A stretch of DNA of 64,000 bases, taken from NCBI RefSeq assembly GCF_020382885.2, contig NC_058495.1, positions 7,309,627-7,373,626 of the forward strand, in the 5' to 3' direction. Under the pieces are notes generated by a model. It was not told the DNA's origin and made no database searches. It worked only from the letters and a program-made list of their open reading frames with translations. A program made the position numbers and the translations under genes. This stretch comes from Scatophagus argus (Eukaryota > Chordata > Actinopteri > Scatophagidae). Numbering within the stretch: position 1 is the stretch's first letter; every line of letters starts with the position of its first letter. Shown here piece after piece: positions 1-12,400 of the stretch.

Positions 1-913
1 CTGACTTTCAATACAACTCTGAGTCACGTCACCAGCAAAAGTTTGTAGAGTGGTCTGAATAGAATCACCCGAGACTAATGTCAACAAGACCAAAGAGATG
101 GTGATCGACTTCAGGAGGAAGAGGACGCCTTCACAGCCACTACGGATCGGGGGGAAGTGGTGGAGGAGGTGGAGGACTACAGGTACCTGGGAGTGGTGAT
201 CGGCAACAGACTGGACCGGACATCTAACACCGAGGTTGTGTACAAGAAGGGGATGAGCAGACTCTATTTCCTGTGGAGGCTGAGATCCTTCAACGTGTGC
301 AGCAAGATGTTGGAGATCTTCTACCAGTCTGTTGTTGCCAACGCCATTTTCTTTGCTGTTGTGTTTTGGGGCAGCAGCATCAGAGCCAGCGACACTAACA
401 GACTTGATAAGATAATCAAGAAGGCTGGTTCTGTACTCGATCTCAGGCTGGAATCTTTTGAGACCGTGGTGGAGAGGAGGTCGCTGAACAAACTGTCATG
501 AACAATGAACAGCACCCTCTCCACCACACAGTAGACAGACAGCGGAGCACCTTCTCCCGCAGGCTGCTACAGCTCCGCTGTAGAAGGGACAGATACAGGA
601 AATCTTTCCTGCCACATGCCATCACACTGTACAATAACAGCTAAACTCTGGTCATAACATACAGTCACTACGCATTTTATATGTTTTACTCACTCGGTTC
701 ACCGCACCTTACATTCTAATGGCACCCTATATTCTACTGTATTTTGCACAACATTACACTGTTCATTTGTTGTATATACACTTTTTTGTATTGCCTTGTA
801 TATATATTTTATATTGCCACTTTTTTATATTGCTATTTCTAACATTTTGTATAGCTTACTGTGTGTATTGCTGCTGCTGCACTGTAATTTCCCAGCCTGG
901 GATATCAATAAAG
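1..913 (+). mobile_element. LINE (non-LTR retrotransposon) 3' end, decayed
   Basis: This is the C-terminal end of a LINE reverse-transcriptase ORF followed by its 3' UTR. Peptides of the fish LINE C-terminal region are readable: NKTKEMVIDFRRK around 91-123, DYRYLGVVIGNRLD around 175-216, and KKGMSRLYFLWRLRSF around 244-291. The sequence continues to the family's usual end near 644 (HTVDRQRSTF, then FLPHAITLYNNS). Frame changes and stops near 60, 100 and 500 show it is dead. The 3' UTR ends in CAATAAAG followed by (TCTA)n. The clade is probably L2/CR1-like, but I cannot name the family. The element may extend left of the window. Confidence 0.85.
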
Positions 914-956
<43 letters not shown>

Positions 957-957
957 C
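914..957. repeat. (TCTA)n microsatellite at LINE tail
   Basis: About ten TCTA units directly follow the LINE 3' end. This tail type recurs at other LINE ends in the window (44.5 kb, 51.0 kb, and inverted at 30.1 kb), so the microsatellite was seeded by retrotransposition. Confidence 0.95.
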
Positions 958-1398
958 TTATCTGAGCAACACAAGTAGCTAATCACCTTCACTTTCAAGA
1001 CAACCAAAGTCATACACACTGACTGTACAAGATAAAAAAGCCTCTGAAGATTGGTTTTTAACTGCAAAGGTGCACTTACAGAGCTGCTCTCTGCTTTGGA
1101 CAAGAGTTACATTGTCCCTAACGCTGGTAATAAGGCCTGATGTGAGCACATGATGATACAGAAGTGTTACACGTTAAAGAGGAAAGAACAATTTCAACAT
1201 AACATGCAGGGGTTTAGTAATGAGAACAAAAAGAAACCTGCAGCATAGGACCAATCTCATACTTCACTGCAGCAATCAAAACATAATGGAAACAAAATGG
1301 ATTCCAGTGGCTGACTCAGCTATTCCATGTGTGAATCCCCCCTGTGCCACTGTAGCGATAACTGTGAGACAGACACAGGTGGACAGGTGAGAGGTGGA

Positions 1399-1460
<62 letters not shown>
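1399..1460. repeat. (TC)n(CA)n compound microsatellite
   Basis: A CT run of about 18 bases passes directly into a CA run of about 44 bases. It ends some 35 bp upstream of the elastase TATA box, so length variation here would change promoter-proximal spacing. 958-1398 holds nothing I recognise. Confidence 0.95.
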
Positions 1461-1466
<6 letters not shown>

Positions 1467-1495
1467 TACACTTATCATTTAAGGGGCCCTTAGGA

Positions 1496-1503
1496 TATAA
1501 AAG
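1496..1503 (+). promoter_or_regulatory. TATA box of the elastase gene
   Basis: TATAAAAG lies 57 bp upstream of the ATG at 1553. This fits a transcription start near 1525 and a very short 5' leader, typical of highly expressed pancreatic zymogen genes. The position is seen directly; use in acinar cells is inferred from the gene family. Confidence 0.8.
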
Positions 1504-1552
1504 AGTAGTGGGCAGAAGTCCCCAGTGCAGAAAGTTTCAGGAGAGTGCAGAC

Positions 1553-4500
1553 ATGTTCAGGTTTCTTGTGTTGACCTCTCTGGCAGCCCTCGGTAAGAAC
1601 TGCCTGATTCTTCCTCTCTTTTGACATTCTGAACACAAACAAACACACACTCGAAAACTTAATGTCAGACTGTAATGCCTTCTGTTTCTCTGCTTTGCTC
1701 AGTGCTGGCTGAGCTGGAGCACCAGCCCAGGTACATAGAGGATGACATCGTTGAGGGGAGAGTTGTGGGAGGTGAGGTGGCCAGACCAAACTCCTGGCCC
1801 TGGCAGGTACAGTAAGCTTTATCTGACTCTACAAAAGCAGCACAATGTTTACTAAAGTAAAAGTATCAATACCACACAAGTTAGTATATGTAAATAGAGT
1901 ACTTGGATAAATGTAATTTTTTTCATCAATTCTATACATAGATATCATTTGTTGAAACATATATCAGACATATATTCTGCATACACACAACCACAAAGTT
2001 CAAAAGATTACGTTTGATGCCTTTAAGAGTCTGTCAGTGTCAGGAATTCTGCCAAGTAGCATTTGGCAAAACAGTGAAATCTTCAGTTTCTTCTAGTTGT
2101 AATGCTCTTTGTTGTCGTTTCATTAGATCTCTCTTCAGTATCTGTCTGGCTCCAGCTACTACCACACCTGTGGAGGAACCCTGATCAGAAGAGGATGGGT
2201 CATGACCGCTGCTCACTGTGTGGACAGGTGGGAGTTTCGTTAATCACAGAATAGCTCCTGAATCTAAAATGAATAGAAATATGGATGAAGTAGCAGGATA
2301 TGCTTTCTCAAAGTGCATAGCCAAGATATTTTACATTTATTAACCATTAAATAAAACCTATGATTCTAGTTTCCAAATAAAGTTTCCATGTTAAATATTG
2401 ATTTTTAACAGATATCCTCAAGTTACTAGAGAGTACTAACTGCCAAACAGGTTAAGTATGAGTGGAAGAATAAAAAATGTCATGTCACGTGTCATCTTTT
2501 GTTCGTCCACAGTGCCAGGACTTGGCGTGTTGTTCTTGGAGATCATAACATCAACACCAATGAAGGCCGGGAACAGTACATGGGTGTGAGCCAGGTCTAC
2601 ATCCACCCTGGATGGAATAGCAACAACGTTGCTGGAGGGTTAGTAGTTCCTGGTTCCTTTGGTTTTGACCTGCAAACAACAGGCCACCTTCAAACAAAGC
2701 CACTACATAACAGTGAGCTGTCATGAGTACAAGGGAAAGATTTATTAGTCACTGACTTGAGGACATGTTGGTCTGACCCTCAGGTATGACATTGCTCTTC
2801 TGCGTCTGTCCTCTGATGCCACTCTCAACAACTACGTCCAGCTTGGCACCCTGCCCCCCTCTGGCCAGATCCTGCCCCACAACAACCCCTGCTACATCAC
2901 TGGATGGGGTCGCACCCAGAGTGAGTTTTACATAGTAACACATTTGCTGGATAAAACTCAGTGTTCAGTTCAGCATTTCAGGACTTCTCTTGTTGTCCCC
3001 AGCTGGAGGTCAGCTGTCTGCCCAGCTGAAGCAGGCCTCCTTGCCTGTTGTTGACTACAACACCTGCACCAGCTATGGATGGTGGGGCAGCACCGTGAAG
3101 AACACCATGATCTGTGCTGGTGGTGGCAGCGACTCTGGTTGCCAGGTGAGCCTCTGAGGTCTTAGAAAGGACTGTGTATGCCCTCACATTTAGGGTGTCT
3201 TTTTACTTAAAAGAGTGCCCAACCAATTTAGTATTGTGCTCCCATAATAGTGTCAAAATCATGATGGACAGTTTTATATGCTTTTTATTGTCAAACCTTG
3301 TGCCTAGATTAACTGTTAATAAATGATTAACCAAAGCTTTATAAAGAGGTTATGAGCCACTAATAAGAAAACCTTTTGGGCTGTTAGGATGTGATTAATC
3401 CTGTTGACTGAATAGACTGTATGGCCTCTTACTTTGTTGAAAGGGGCTGCAGAAGATTTGTATGATTATTAATTTATTTTTTAAAACAGCATATTGTAAT
3501 GATTAATACATATATTCAGCTATTTCAAAATGTTAAGGATAAGCACTAGGAAGGTTTCCTCAACCTGGCAACCTAAAATTTGGGCTTGTTAATGGCTTAT
3601 AACAGTTCTGTCAAGTGTTAGAAACTATTTTTGAAACATTTCTAAAACCATTAGTCACAGCTTATGAACACTTTATATGGGGAACCTGTTTCAGCAGCAG
3701 ATTCTTCCACAGCTGACACTTTGAACCCAATTCCTCCAGCTCTCCCCAAACCACAGTGTCACCCTGCAATTAGGACAGCAGGAATAATGTTTGGGTACAA
3801 GCAGGCTGGAGGAAATACTGAAAAGAACTAGTCAGAATGGAGTCCAACTTCACCATGACAAAGTGAGATTGAACGTCTCCCACTGAGCACAGGGCTGACC
3901 CCTTCCTGTCAAGGAAGAAATTTTGTAGGACACATGCAGGATTACTTGCTGCATCAGCAGGGGCATAAGTCAGTTACAATGATCCAGGCTAGTGCTTAAG
4001 CTGCATAAAGTGTCAAAATCTTGCAAGTTCATGTTCTGCACAAACTTGCTAGAGGCTATCTGAGATTAGATGGGCATATGGGAAGCAGTTGGGAATGATT
4101 AAACTGCATTGTGAAATGGGACATTTGCTCTCAACTCTGCTGAAAGATTATAAACTTTTAGCTCTGAGTTTTTTCTGTGATGTGTTTCCTCTGTATCCAG
4201 GGTGACTCCGGCGGCCCTCTGAACTGCAGTGTCAGTGGCCGGTGGGTTGTCCACGGTGTGACCAGCTTTGTGTCTGCCTCAGGCTGCAACACCTACAAGA
4301 AGCCTACCGTCTTCACCCGTGTCTCTGCCTACATCGGCTGGATGAACGGCGTCAGTATTAATACCTAACCCATGCGACTGAAAGAGCTAAAATGTTTATA
4401 AACATCCAAATATAATACAGTTCAAACTAGGTCACACATGATTTGAGTTACAGTTTAGCTGTGCACCTATAAATCACACTACATGCAGTAACTGGAGGAT

Positions 4501-4633
4501 TTCAGAAACGTCTTCATACATTCATTCATCATTGCCAATACAAATTTGTTATGCTGAGTTTTGTTCCTTTTGTATCCTTGAGGATAATCACACAATGATT
4601 CATTTGTCCTTCCTTTGCCAGATCATGGGCTGA
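1553..4633 (+). CDS. cela1: chymotrypsin-like elastase (CELA1/elastase-1 type) preproenzyme
   Basis: A secreted pancreatic serine endopeptidase that cleaves after small aliphatic residues in the gut. Coding exons: 1553-1592, 1703-1806, 2127-2227, 2513-2638, 2784-2920, 3003-3145, 4201-4350, 4622-4633. All have GT-AG junctions with matching phases, giving 270 aa (usual length about 266-270). Residues 1-16 form a hydrophobic signal peptide. The activation site is R33/V34 ([15 protein letters not shown]). The S1 triad is His78 (TAAHC), Asp126 (YDIALLR) and Ser220 (GDSGGP), all intact. The final exon is only four codons (Ile-Met-Gly-stop). If the weak donor GGC|GTCAGT at 4350 is not used, the frame reads on to a stop at 4368 with a different C-terminus. 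I prefer the spliced form because fish elastases usually end in ...IMG. Intron 6 (3146-4200) holds nothing recognisable. The neighbouring genes match human 12q13, where CELA1 lies. Confidence 0.93.
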
Positions 4634-4695
4634 GAAGGACGATCTCCATGGAGACAACAACAGTCTGGATTCATCTTTATGTTCAACTCCTCCAG

Positions 4696-4701
4696 AATAA
4701 A
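4696..4701 (+). terminator. polyadenylation signal of the elastase gene
   Basis: AATAAA lies 63 bp after the TGA at 4631-4633, giving a short 3' UTR as usual for zymogen mRNAs. Confidence 0.85.
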
Positions 4702-4739
4702 ATGTCCTGCTTTTGACTTGCTTCAGTTTTTGTGTTGTA

Positions 4740-7639
4740 TCTTGTGGGGGAGACAGCAGGCACTGGTCATCTTAGAAAAGCTTTGAGCAACTGGAGGTGA
4801 CGTGATTTAGGTGTGAGAGTACAAAAAGTACAAAGTACAGTACATCTATTCAGACAGTTGCATTAATGAGTAATTTGTCATATGAGGGACTTTATGTGAG
4901 AAGATCTTTGAATATTAAATTGATTTTAATGTAAAATGCTTTCACAGATTGGAATAATTCAATCCTGCTTTCAGTGAAATAGCAGATATTCAGTAAAATT
5001 GCTTTTTATTGCAAAGGCTTAACAAAAAGATGTGATTAGACCATTATAAATTTAGAGTTCCCAGGCCTTTGAAATGAGAAAGAACCTAACAATTAAGTTA
5101 AAAAAAGGCTTGAAAGCAAGTATAACATTAACTGTCAATCCAACTGAAAAACAAAACTTAAGATGATTTTGTATTGTGGGAAAAAATCTTAGACAATAAA
5201 CTTAAAACTCTAGAATGCCCTTTTATAAGTAATTCGTAATTAACAAATGACCAAATTAAAGAACAATGAGCTTCAGTATCTGCATACCCAGGTGCAGTAG
5301 TGTACTGTGGGGGTCCAGTCAGGGTCTTTGATGCTGCACCCCAGGTCTCATCTAGACTCCTGAGTTCTGACATGAAATGTTTGAATTGTGCGAACAGCTG
5401 TGATTTCAGCAATACAACAAACAGCAGCCTTTTGTGCTTTTCGAAACAGTTCAGTTCTCTGCACTTCGTACGAGGGTCTGGCCTTCCTCTGGCTGCACTT
5501 GGCTGTTCTATATCAAATGTCTTCTCTGCAGAGAAGATGCCAATAGATTTTTCCCGCCTACTTTCAAGGCTCTTGCAAAAATATGCAGTTCTAGCCAGAC
5601 AGGACTGCATATTTATTTCTGAAGAGTACATCAGCAGAGTGAAAAAAAAAAAAAAAATCTAAAGAAAGCCACAAAAAAAAAAGGAACAAAAAATTGAAGT
5701 TGAAAATTCTCAAATGTAATAAGTGTGAAATGTGCCTTCACACAGTCAAAGGATACGCAGGAAAAGCTCAACAAGCTCAAATCTTTTGTCAGGGATCGTG
5801 CACAACAACCTAGAGTTGAAGTTTCACCTCACTTTAGAGCTCAGAGCAGGGTTGTCTCATAAAATTCATCCAGTAATATTTCCAGTAGCATACCGAACAA
5901 GTAATTCAATTGAGACATGTTTCACATGCTTCAATTCAGATTCTTTTTTTAAAAAAATATAACTACTAAACTAATTTAAAAAAAAAAACATGATTCTGAT
6001 TTTAACGAAACCAGTAGAGTATGCCCTGATGGCCCTGACAGCCAAGCCCTGTCCAGGTATTGTATGGATACAAACAATAATCAGGGTTAATTCAGTTATG
6101 TCAGGATGAATTGAAATTAAATCAAATTAGAAGACTGAAAAGCAGAAAGCCAGTCAGCCTTCATTTTCCTTGAACATTTTGTACCTGCTGGAAGACAGAA
6201 TTGCATAGCAAGGAGTGAAGTTTATTGGGAACCAAAGTAAACATAGATGGTGTGATTATTCTTTCACCATTAAGTTGTCCAATAAACTTCTTAATAATGA
6301 GTTAAAGCAAAAAAAAAAAACAAACAAAAAAAAAAAAACAAAAAAACTTGTCTATTGCCAGTTGAATACTAAGGCATGCAAATACTCTACACATAACATT
6401 TCCTCTGAGTGTCATAAAGCTAAAACAAATTCACATTCACATGTTTAACTTCCAGGCATTATGTTTTTATGACCATGCTCCACTATATGCTTGTTCCTGT
6501 TGTCGTGGGAACTCGAGTCCATCCTTCTATCACTGGACTGGAGAAGATCAGGGTCCCAACAGGAAACCCAAGAAAATGCAAACATGCAGACATTCTGCTG
6601 TTATTCAGACCTGTACAAATACAGAATATTATTCATAACAAAAATATACAATAACTAACTGTGTGGGAAAGGTTGTCAAACCATCTCCAAATCAAAACCT
6701 AGAAAATCTCCAGGCGTGCAGAAAAAAATGTGAAACCCAAAACCTGCATGTCCAATAAGTGCGAGGAAAACCCAACCTTACTTTATCCTAAGAGGGAAAT
6801 ATGTTGAGAAAAACTGTCAAAATGTTAGGTGCTTAGGTGTAATATTATTGGATCATTATTTATTATTATTATTATTATTATTGATGTGATGCAATAACAT
6901 CTAAGACATTTTCAACTTTTAGCTGCTTTGGGTGAAGGTATTTTTAAGTACTTAACATACTATTGGGTACTTTCGTGACTAAAAGTATAAAGCAGCAAGA
7001 AAGTCTAAGCATGTACAACTGGCTTCAATAATAAAACTGCGAGCTTTTCAAGTGAACTACTGATTCTTCATATTGAAAACTTCACTTCATATAATGTGTA
7101 CTTGGAAGGAAGGGATCAACAACACAATGGCTCTTTAAATATTTATTAATCTCAGCATATCACTTTGAGATACCCAGACAAGATGGTGAAACTAATCACT
7201 GATTATTATGTGAGCTAATCAGCACAAAATTAATGGCAAAAAAAAATTTGTCAGCTGATGGAACAAAATCAAAATGTTAATGTATCTGTCATAATTTCTG
7301 TTGTCCTCTACATAATGAGAAACAGTTTCCCTGTAGGACTCATTACAACTCATTCACTTGATTAATCATATTCTTGTGATGAGAAATTTTCTTCTCTCAA
7401 TTTAACACACTGTCAGGGGTAAGCAGAGAGTGGCTATTCTGTGTGATATATTCTCAGAAGTTCCCTTACACACACTGTATTGGGTCTCCACTGAAGCAAT
7501 CCTCGAGCTCCTACGAGATGGCCTCCCAGCCAACTGATCACATCTTGTCCCACAACAACCTCCACTAGATCATGAATGTGCCAGTTGATTACCTGCTGTT
7601 TTTGTAAGTGAAAAGTCAAACAACTTCATTACAACACCA
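4740..7639. other. intergenic DNA, low-complexity patches only
   Basis: No gene recognised. It holds A-rich runs (5641-5656, 6308-6347) and a (TTA)n run near 6860-6885. Open frames near 5158-5631 (-) and 5300-5662 (+) overlap each other and resemble no family I know. They also lack splice or promoter context. Confidence 0.6.
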
Positions 7640-8165
7640 AAGAGTACCTTCTACTCAGACAAACTGGTAATTTAAGCTAAAGTCAGCATGTGGAAATGCT
7701 CAGAATGTTAATGCTGATGTTTAGCATGTACGTTCATTATTTTAAATTTTGGATATTAACATACTAATATTTGCTTATTAGCACTAAAAATAAAGTATAG
7801 CTGAGGCTGATGGGAATGCTCTTAAATTTTTGGCCTGATGATGGCTTGGGATGAAAACCCAGTGCACCATTTATGACATCACAGTTCATCGATGGGAGGA
7901 CATTCTGCATTTCATGGGAATCCTTCCAACACTTTACAAGAAATTTTATCCAAAACCAAATAATGCAAAGCTTGTGGTGCTGCCAGAGGAAAGGTGAGGA
8001 AATTGTCAAAATAATTGAGATTCATGCTCTGAGGACCACACATCTGCCCAAAATTTCATGGAAATCTATCACATAGTAAATATGTTTCAGTCTTCTCTAA
8101 AGTGACTGACCAACCACCCAACAGACTGACATCCCCGGAGCCTCATTGCAAGCATGGACAAAAAC
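7640..8165. repeat. old interspersed repeat common in teleost genomes
   Basis: The text is a diverged copy of a dispersed fish repeat. Landmarks: repeated ATGCT/GTTTAGCATGT near 7695-7730; TTAGCACTAAA...TATAGCTGAGGCTGATGGGAATG at 7778-7818; GCCTGATGATGG near 7832; TTTCATGGAAATCTATC at 8055-8071; and a GACTGACC...GCATGGAC tail to about 8160. I recognise the order of these phrases from many fish introns but cannot give a family name. Likely non-coding and long dead. Confidence 0.65.
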
Positions 8166-9284
8166 ATCAATACCAATCTTGCTGCCTTGCAGCTCTTGCT
8201 AGAACCAATTACATTCTAAAGCATGATGAAAACAACAACAAATTTCACTCAATTTATACCTATTCTCTCAGAGTTCAGTCTTTTTTTTTTTTTTTACCCT
8301 CTCTCCTCAGCAAGAAAATCTGGTAAAAAGCTTGAGTAGCTCGTTTTCATTCTAATTCCAGCACATTAACGTTGTCTTTATCCACAAACAATTTAGTTCA
8401 TACAGAAAGGGTATTTGGTCCAAGACTGTCATTATTTTGGAAAGCAAAACACAACAGCAAAGAGCCAATTGTATTCACTAAAGAAGGTACAGACTGATAC
8501 CTCAGCTGCTGTGTTCCTTGAGGCAGAAAGCTGCTTCCACAGGGTTGTGATTGCTTACTAATGGTTGATTTTATTGAATGCTTTTTAAAAAGCAGTGATC
8601 TCTTTGGATGTCAGACCACTGTTATATAATCCCTCATCATAATGTTCTTAAACTGCAGGGAACTACAGCTTCTACCGCTGATGCAGAGTTTACCAGCTGA
8701 GATCAGAGAAATTTCTTTGACGGAGGCACAGTGCCGTCTGGTGGAGGCTAGGAAAAGTGAAGCACACGTGTACTGTGGCAGGAACCAGTGTTCGCCTTCA
8801 TCTCAGCCTCTATCAGCTCCATAAAGGAGACCACTACAAGGACAGTCTGCCAGCACCGATTTACTCTAATATCTACAAGTAAAGTACAGGGCTGTTAAAA
8901 GTGATTAACTAGTAATATATAAAAGGAGAGAAGGTCTGTTAAAATGAGCTAGTTATGACTCAGCACACATTAGTTTTATCCTTTCTAACCAGAATTGTTT
9001 TGTTTAGAAACTCTTACATTTACAACATTTAAAGCTAAACCAAACACCTTCTCATAACACCAGACTTCTCCTCCTGCTGCTTCATCATGTATTCCCACAT
9101 TCAGCTGATTTAGTACATGCTGTTTAACATTTAACAAACAAAACAAATTTATGACTGCATGATGCATTGACTACCCGGACAAAATCAAAACAAAATCAAA
9201 TGGTGGGTGGCAGATTAATAAAAAGTGTTTAATGGATGTCATCAATCACAGTATTTCATGTAATAAATTACTCTCTGAAAGTTT

Positions 9285-9317
9285 ACCTAATGTGCATTAG
9301 GTAAATGCACATTAGGT
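9285..9317. repeat. perfect 14-bp inverted repeat abutting a SINE
   Basis: ACCTAATGTGCATT at 9285-9298 is repeated in reverse complement at 9304-9317 with a 5-base loop. It directly touches the end of the SINE that begins at 9318, suggesting a template-switch or insertion scar. Confidence 0.9.
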
Positions 9318-9463
9318 GGGAGGAAGCCGGAGTACCCGGAGAAAACCCACGCATGCACAGGGAGAACATGCAAACTCCACATAGAAGGGCCCAGACCGGG
9401 ATTCAAACCTGGAACCCTCTTGCTATGAGGCGACAGTGCTAACCACTGCACCACTGTGCCGCC
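9318..9463 (-). mobile_element. tRNA-derived SINE (fish type)
   Basis: On the minus strand it begins GGGCGGCACAGTGGTGCAGT and contains a Pol III B-box-like GGTTTGAATCCCGG in the tRNA-like head. It ends with the TCTCCGGGTACTCCGGCTTC stretch typical of a very abundant fish SINE. The B box is slightly mutated and the copy appears near full length for the head and body. It is not a functional tRNA gene. Confidence 0.85.
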
Positions 9464-12400
9464 CATAATAAAAACAGATAACAGTAAAAATGTACTTCTG
9501 TAAGTAATGAAAAGCAGTCTAAATCCATCTTTTATCAGACGTGCTCCACCAACCTCAGCTCAGTGCAGCCTCTTATGAATCTTATGACGACATGAGCATT
9601 GTGTCCAAATTGATGATGTATTCCAGCAGTACTGATTTAAAGATAGATAGAGTTTGTATGCATCATATTATTATTCACACAAAACTGCACTGTATTCTCT
9701 TGGCTTGTTGTGTTATTGTTTTTGTTTCCATTGTACTTTCTTACTTACTTTATATTCTGTTCACATGCTCCTATCATTTTCCTTGTCACTGATACATATC
9801 TTCCTTTACTGCAGTTTGCATATTTCATTCATGTTTATATGGTCATATTCTAATCTATATTTGGCACTTATCTGATGTGCTACAAATAAATATGATAAAT
9901 GTGAACATAATATTTAGATTGTAAATCTTGACAGATTGCACGAATGCCCAAACATGTTGAGGACTCTGCTTACAGGCATCACACCATGCCCTGTGGTGTC
10001 CAGCTTCAGGGAATGTTCAGCCTCAGTGTGCTGTGTTTCCTGCTGACTGCAGACCTGCTGGTAGTCGTTCAGCAGATTCACAAAGGCATCATCAGCTGGT
10101 ATATCCTCCCTCCTGCACAGCAGTGAGTAAAGATAAAGAAGGAGAGAGAAATCAGCATTGCACACTTCACAAGGCAATTATCAATTCATGATATGTAGAA
10201 TGCATCACATGTCAAGAGTAGATCTATTATTTATGGAAAATTCAGAAAGTTCTCTGGGTCCAACACAAGTAAACACATAAAAGTAACTCACTTGATTGGC
10301 CATTATGGTTAACTGCATATAGATTTAAGTTTGGATCAACTCTTGTACCATTTACTTACATGTGTGAGGCTGTGTGTGCATACATAAGTAGGGGCAAACG
10401 AGATAAAATGGTTCATTGTACCAAGGCAGTAAGAATAACATGAGAAGATACATGACCCCGGATGAAAGTGATAATAGCCACATGCATGAGAAATATAAAA
10501 CATTAAAATATACTAACATTACTAAGTTACATCAAGTACCTACTCTTTGTGGTTGTGGTTATGCTTGTACATCTAATGTACATTTTCAATTAATGGTAAA
10601 AACTTACTTTAAACATGGTAGTTCCACTATGATTAGAACATCCTCAGGAGACAGATGGGAAAAAAGACAGAACATCTCAATAAGGATTATTCTGAGCAAA
10701 ATTAGTTTTCTCCATCAGGGACAATTGGAAAGTACCAGCCTAACTAACAAACTGTTCACAATTTATGAGTTTATCGAAGCACACGCTGTATTGTGGGGGC
10801 AGAAAATATAAATACAGCCTGTACTACACAGAAAAAAAAAGAAAAACTGTTGTATGATTAATCCTTCCAGAGTGCAAAGCTCTGCCTATTTCATTTGGAT
10901 GAAAACAGTTATTACTCCCAAGGCTTCTGTAGAAAACTGTTACTGTTAAAGACGCTGCATTAAATCTGTGGTGTGAGTAAACACCACAACAGAAGACAAA
11001 TAATTGACCATATGGTGCTCTTTAAAGGTCTGTGAGCTGATTCATTAGTGATTTCGTATAATGTGATCCAGGCATACTGTGATTCAGTTAATCACAAAAA
11101 CAAATGAAGTGCAAACTAACTTAGCACTAATTACTGCTGTGAGTGTCGAAACACATAATTTAACAAGTGTAAGTGTGACACATTGAGAAATACTGAGGGG
11201 TGAACAGTGTGCACATGGAGAACAGCAACATATGTAAAAGTCAATGCACAATGTATGTAAAATACAATTATCATTTCAACTAGATTTATAGAAGGTTGTG
11301 AGTGTGTGATGAAGGTGCTCTTCAGTCACTGTGGAAAACCAGTTCTCATTACAAAAATCGAGTATTTTGAAGCTGAAATCTGTAACTCTTCACTCTGTCG
11401 GTTTAGAAAGACACTGGAGCATGTAGTGATGGACTTGCTATGTGGTCTCTCATTTCACTGTTAATATGCAGCAGTCTGGCAGAATGAAATGTAATGGTTA
11501 TCATATCTGTTCTACCAGACAGGACATGATGGGACAGGTGTGACATGCACTTTCTCCCTGCAAAGATTAATGTGTCTTCAACCAAAAGAAATTTAGCGTC
11601 TTATCATACTCCACCACTCAAGATGTAGTTTACATTAAACGTTACACATTTCGGTTCTCCATTTTAAAATGCCCATGTAAAGACTCCACACAGGTATTTT
11701 TTTCCTTTTTGATTTACACTCTAAATCTCTTCTAAGGATAAAGTTAGGTGGGACTTTACTGAAGAAATAATTTAAGAATTTGTAAGTCAATAAGAATGAA
11801 GGTGAAACTTATCCCATATTAACAGGTACAGCTAAACTAAAAGGATGCTCACACTCATTGTCTCATGTTTTATTTTGTTTCATGTTTTTTAGCTGTCTTC
11901 TTTCAACTTTAAGATCTGAGGATGTGTTACAGAGTTTATTTTTTTCCAAGTGGTCATGCAGATTTGCTGCCTGTTTGCTTTACAGTTTGCTTGTGGAACT
12001 GATTTACTGTTGCTCATTCAATAAATATCACCACACCACAGATGAACAGATCATGTGGGGTTCAGCCTCTACTGCAGTGATATGTAGTGCTGTTTGGGAA
12101 TCATCTTCCAGGTCCATATCCATGGAGGAAAGAGCAAATCTAAAGAAATAAATGACAGTCAAACTATTGTAATTTTCAGTACTAGAAACATTTTTTATGC
12201 TCATGAGAAATAAAATACAGAAATTAAATTTACAGTTTAAACAATAAATAATTTTTAATAACACACATATAGATAATCAATGCTGTGCAACATCTGTATT
12301 TGCTATATTTTGACAGCATTGTGAATAGCTCAATCCCAGAGATGTGAAAAATAAAAGGACAAACTTAATGAATGTAGATGCTTCCATGCAGTTAAAAAGA

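Noticed and set aside
1276-1467. Open frame of Cys-Val repeats on the minus strand
   Set aside because: Translation of the CA/GT microsatellite; the same holds for 63373-63600 and 43828-43952.
5158-5662. Overlapping open frames of 157 (-) and 120 (+) codons
   Set aside because: No family resemblance, no splice sites or promoter, and the two strands overlap; probably chance.
9318-9463. tRNA gene signal (A and B box)
   Set aside because: The tRNA-like head belongs to a repeated SINE and does not fold as an intact tRNA.
10416-10811. Plus-strand open frame of 131 codons
   Set aside because: AT-rich composition and no recognisable domain; lies between relic exons of the dead glutaminase gene.
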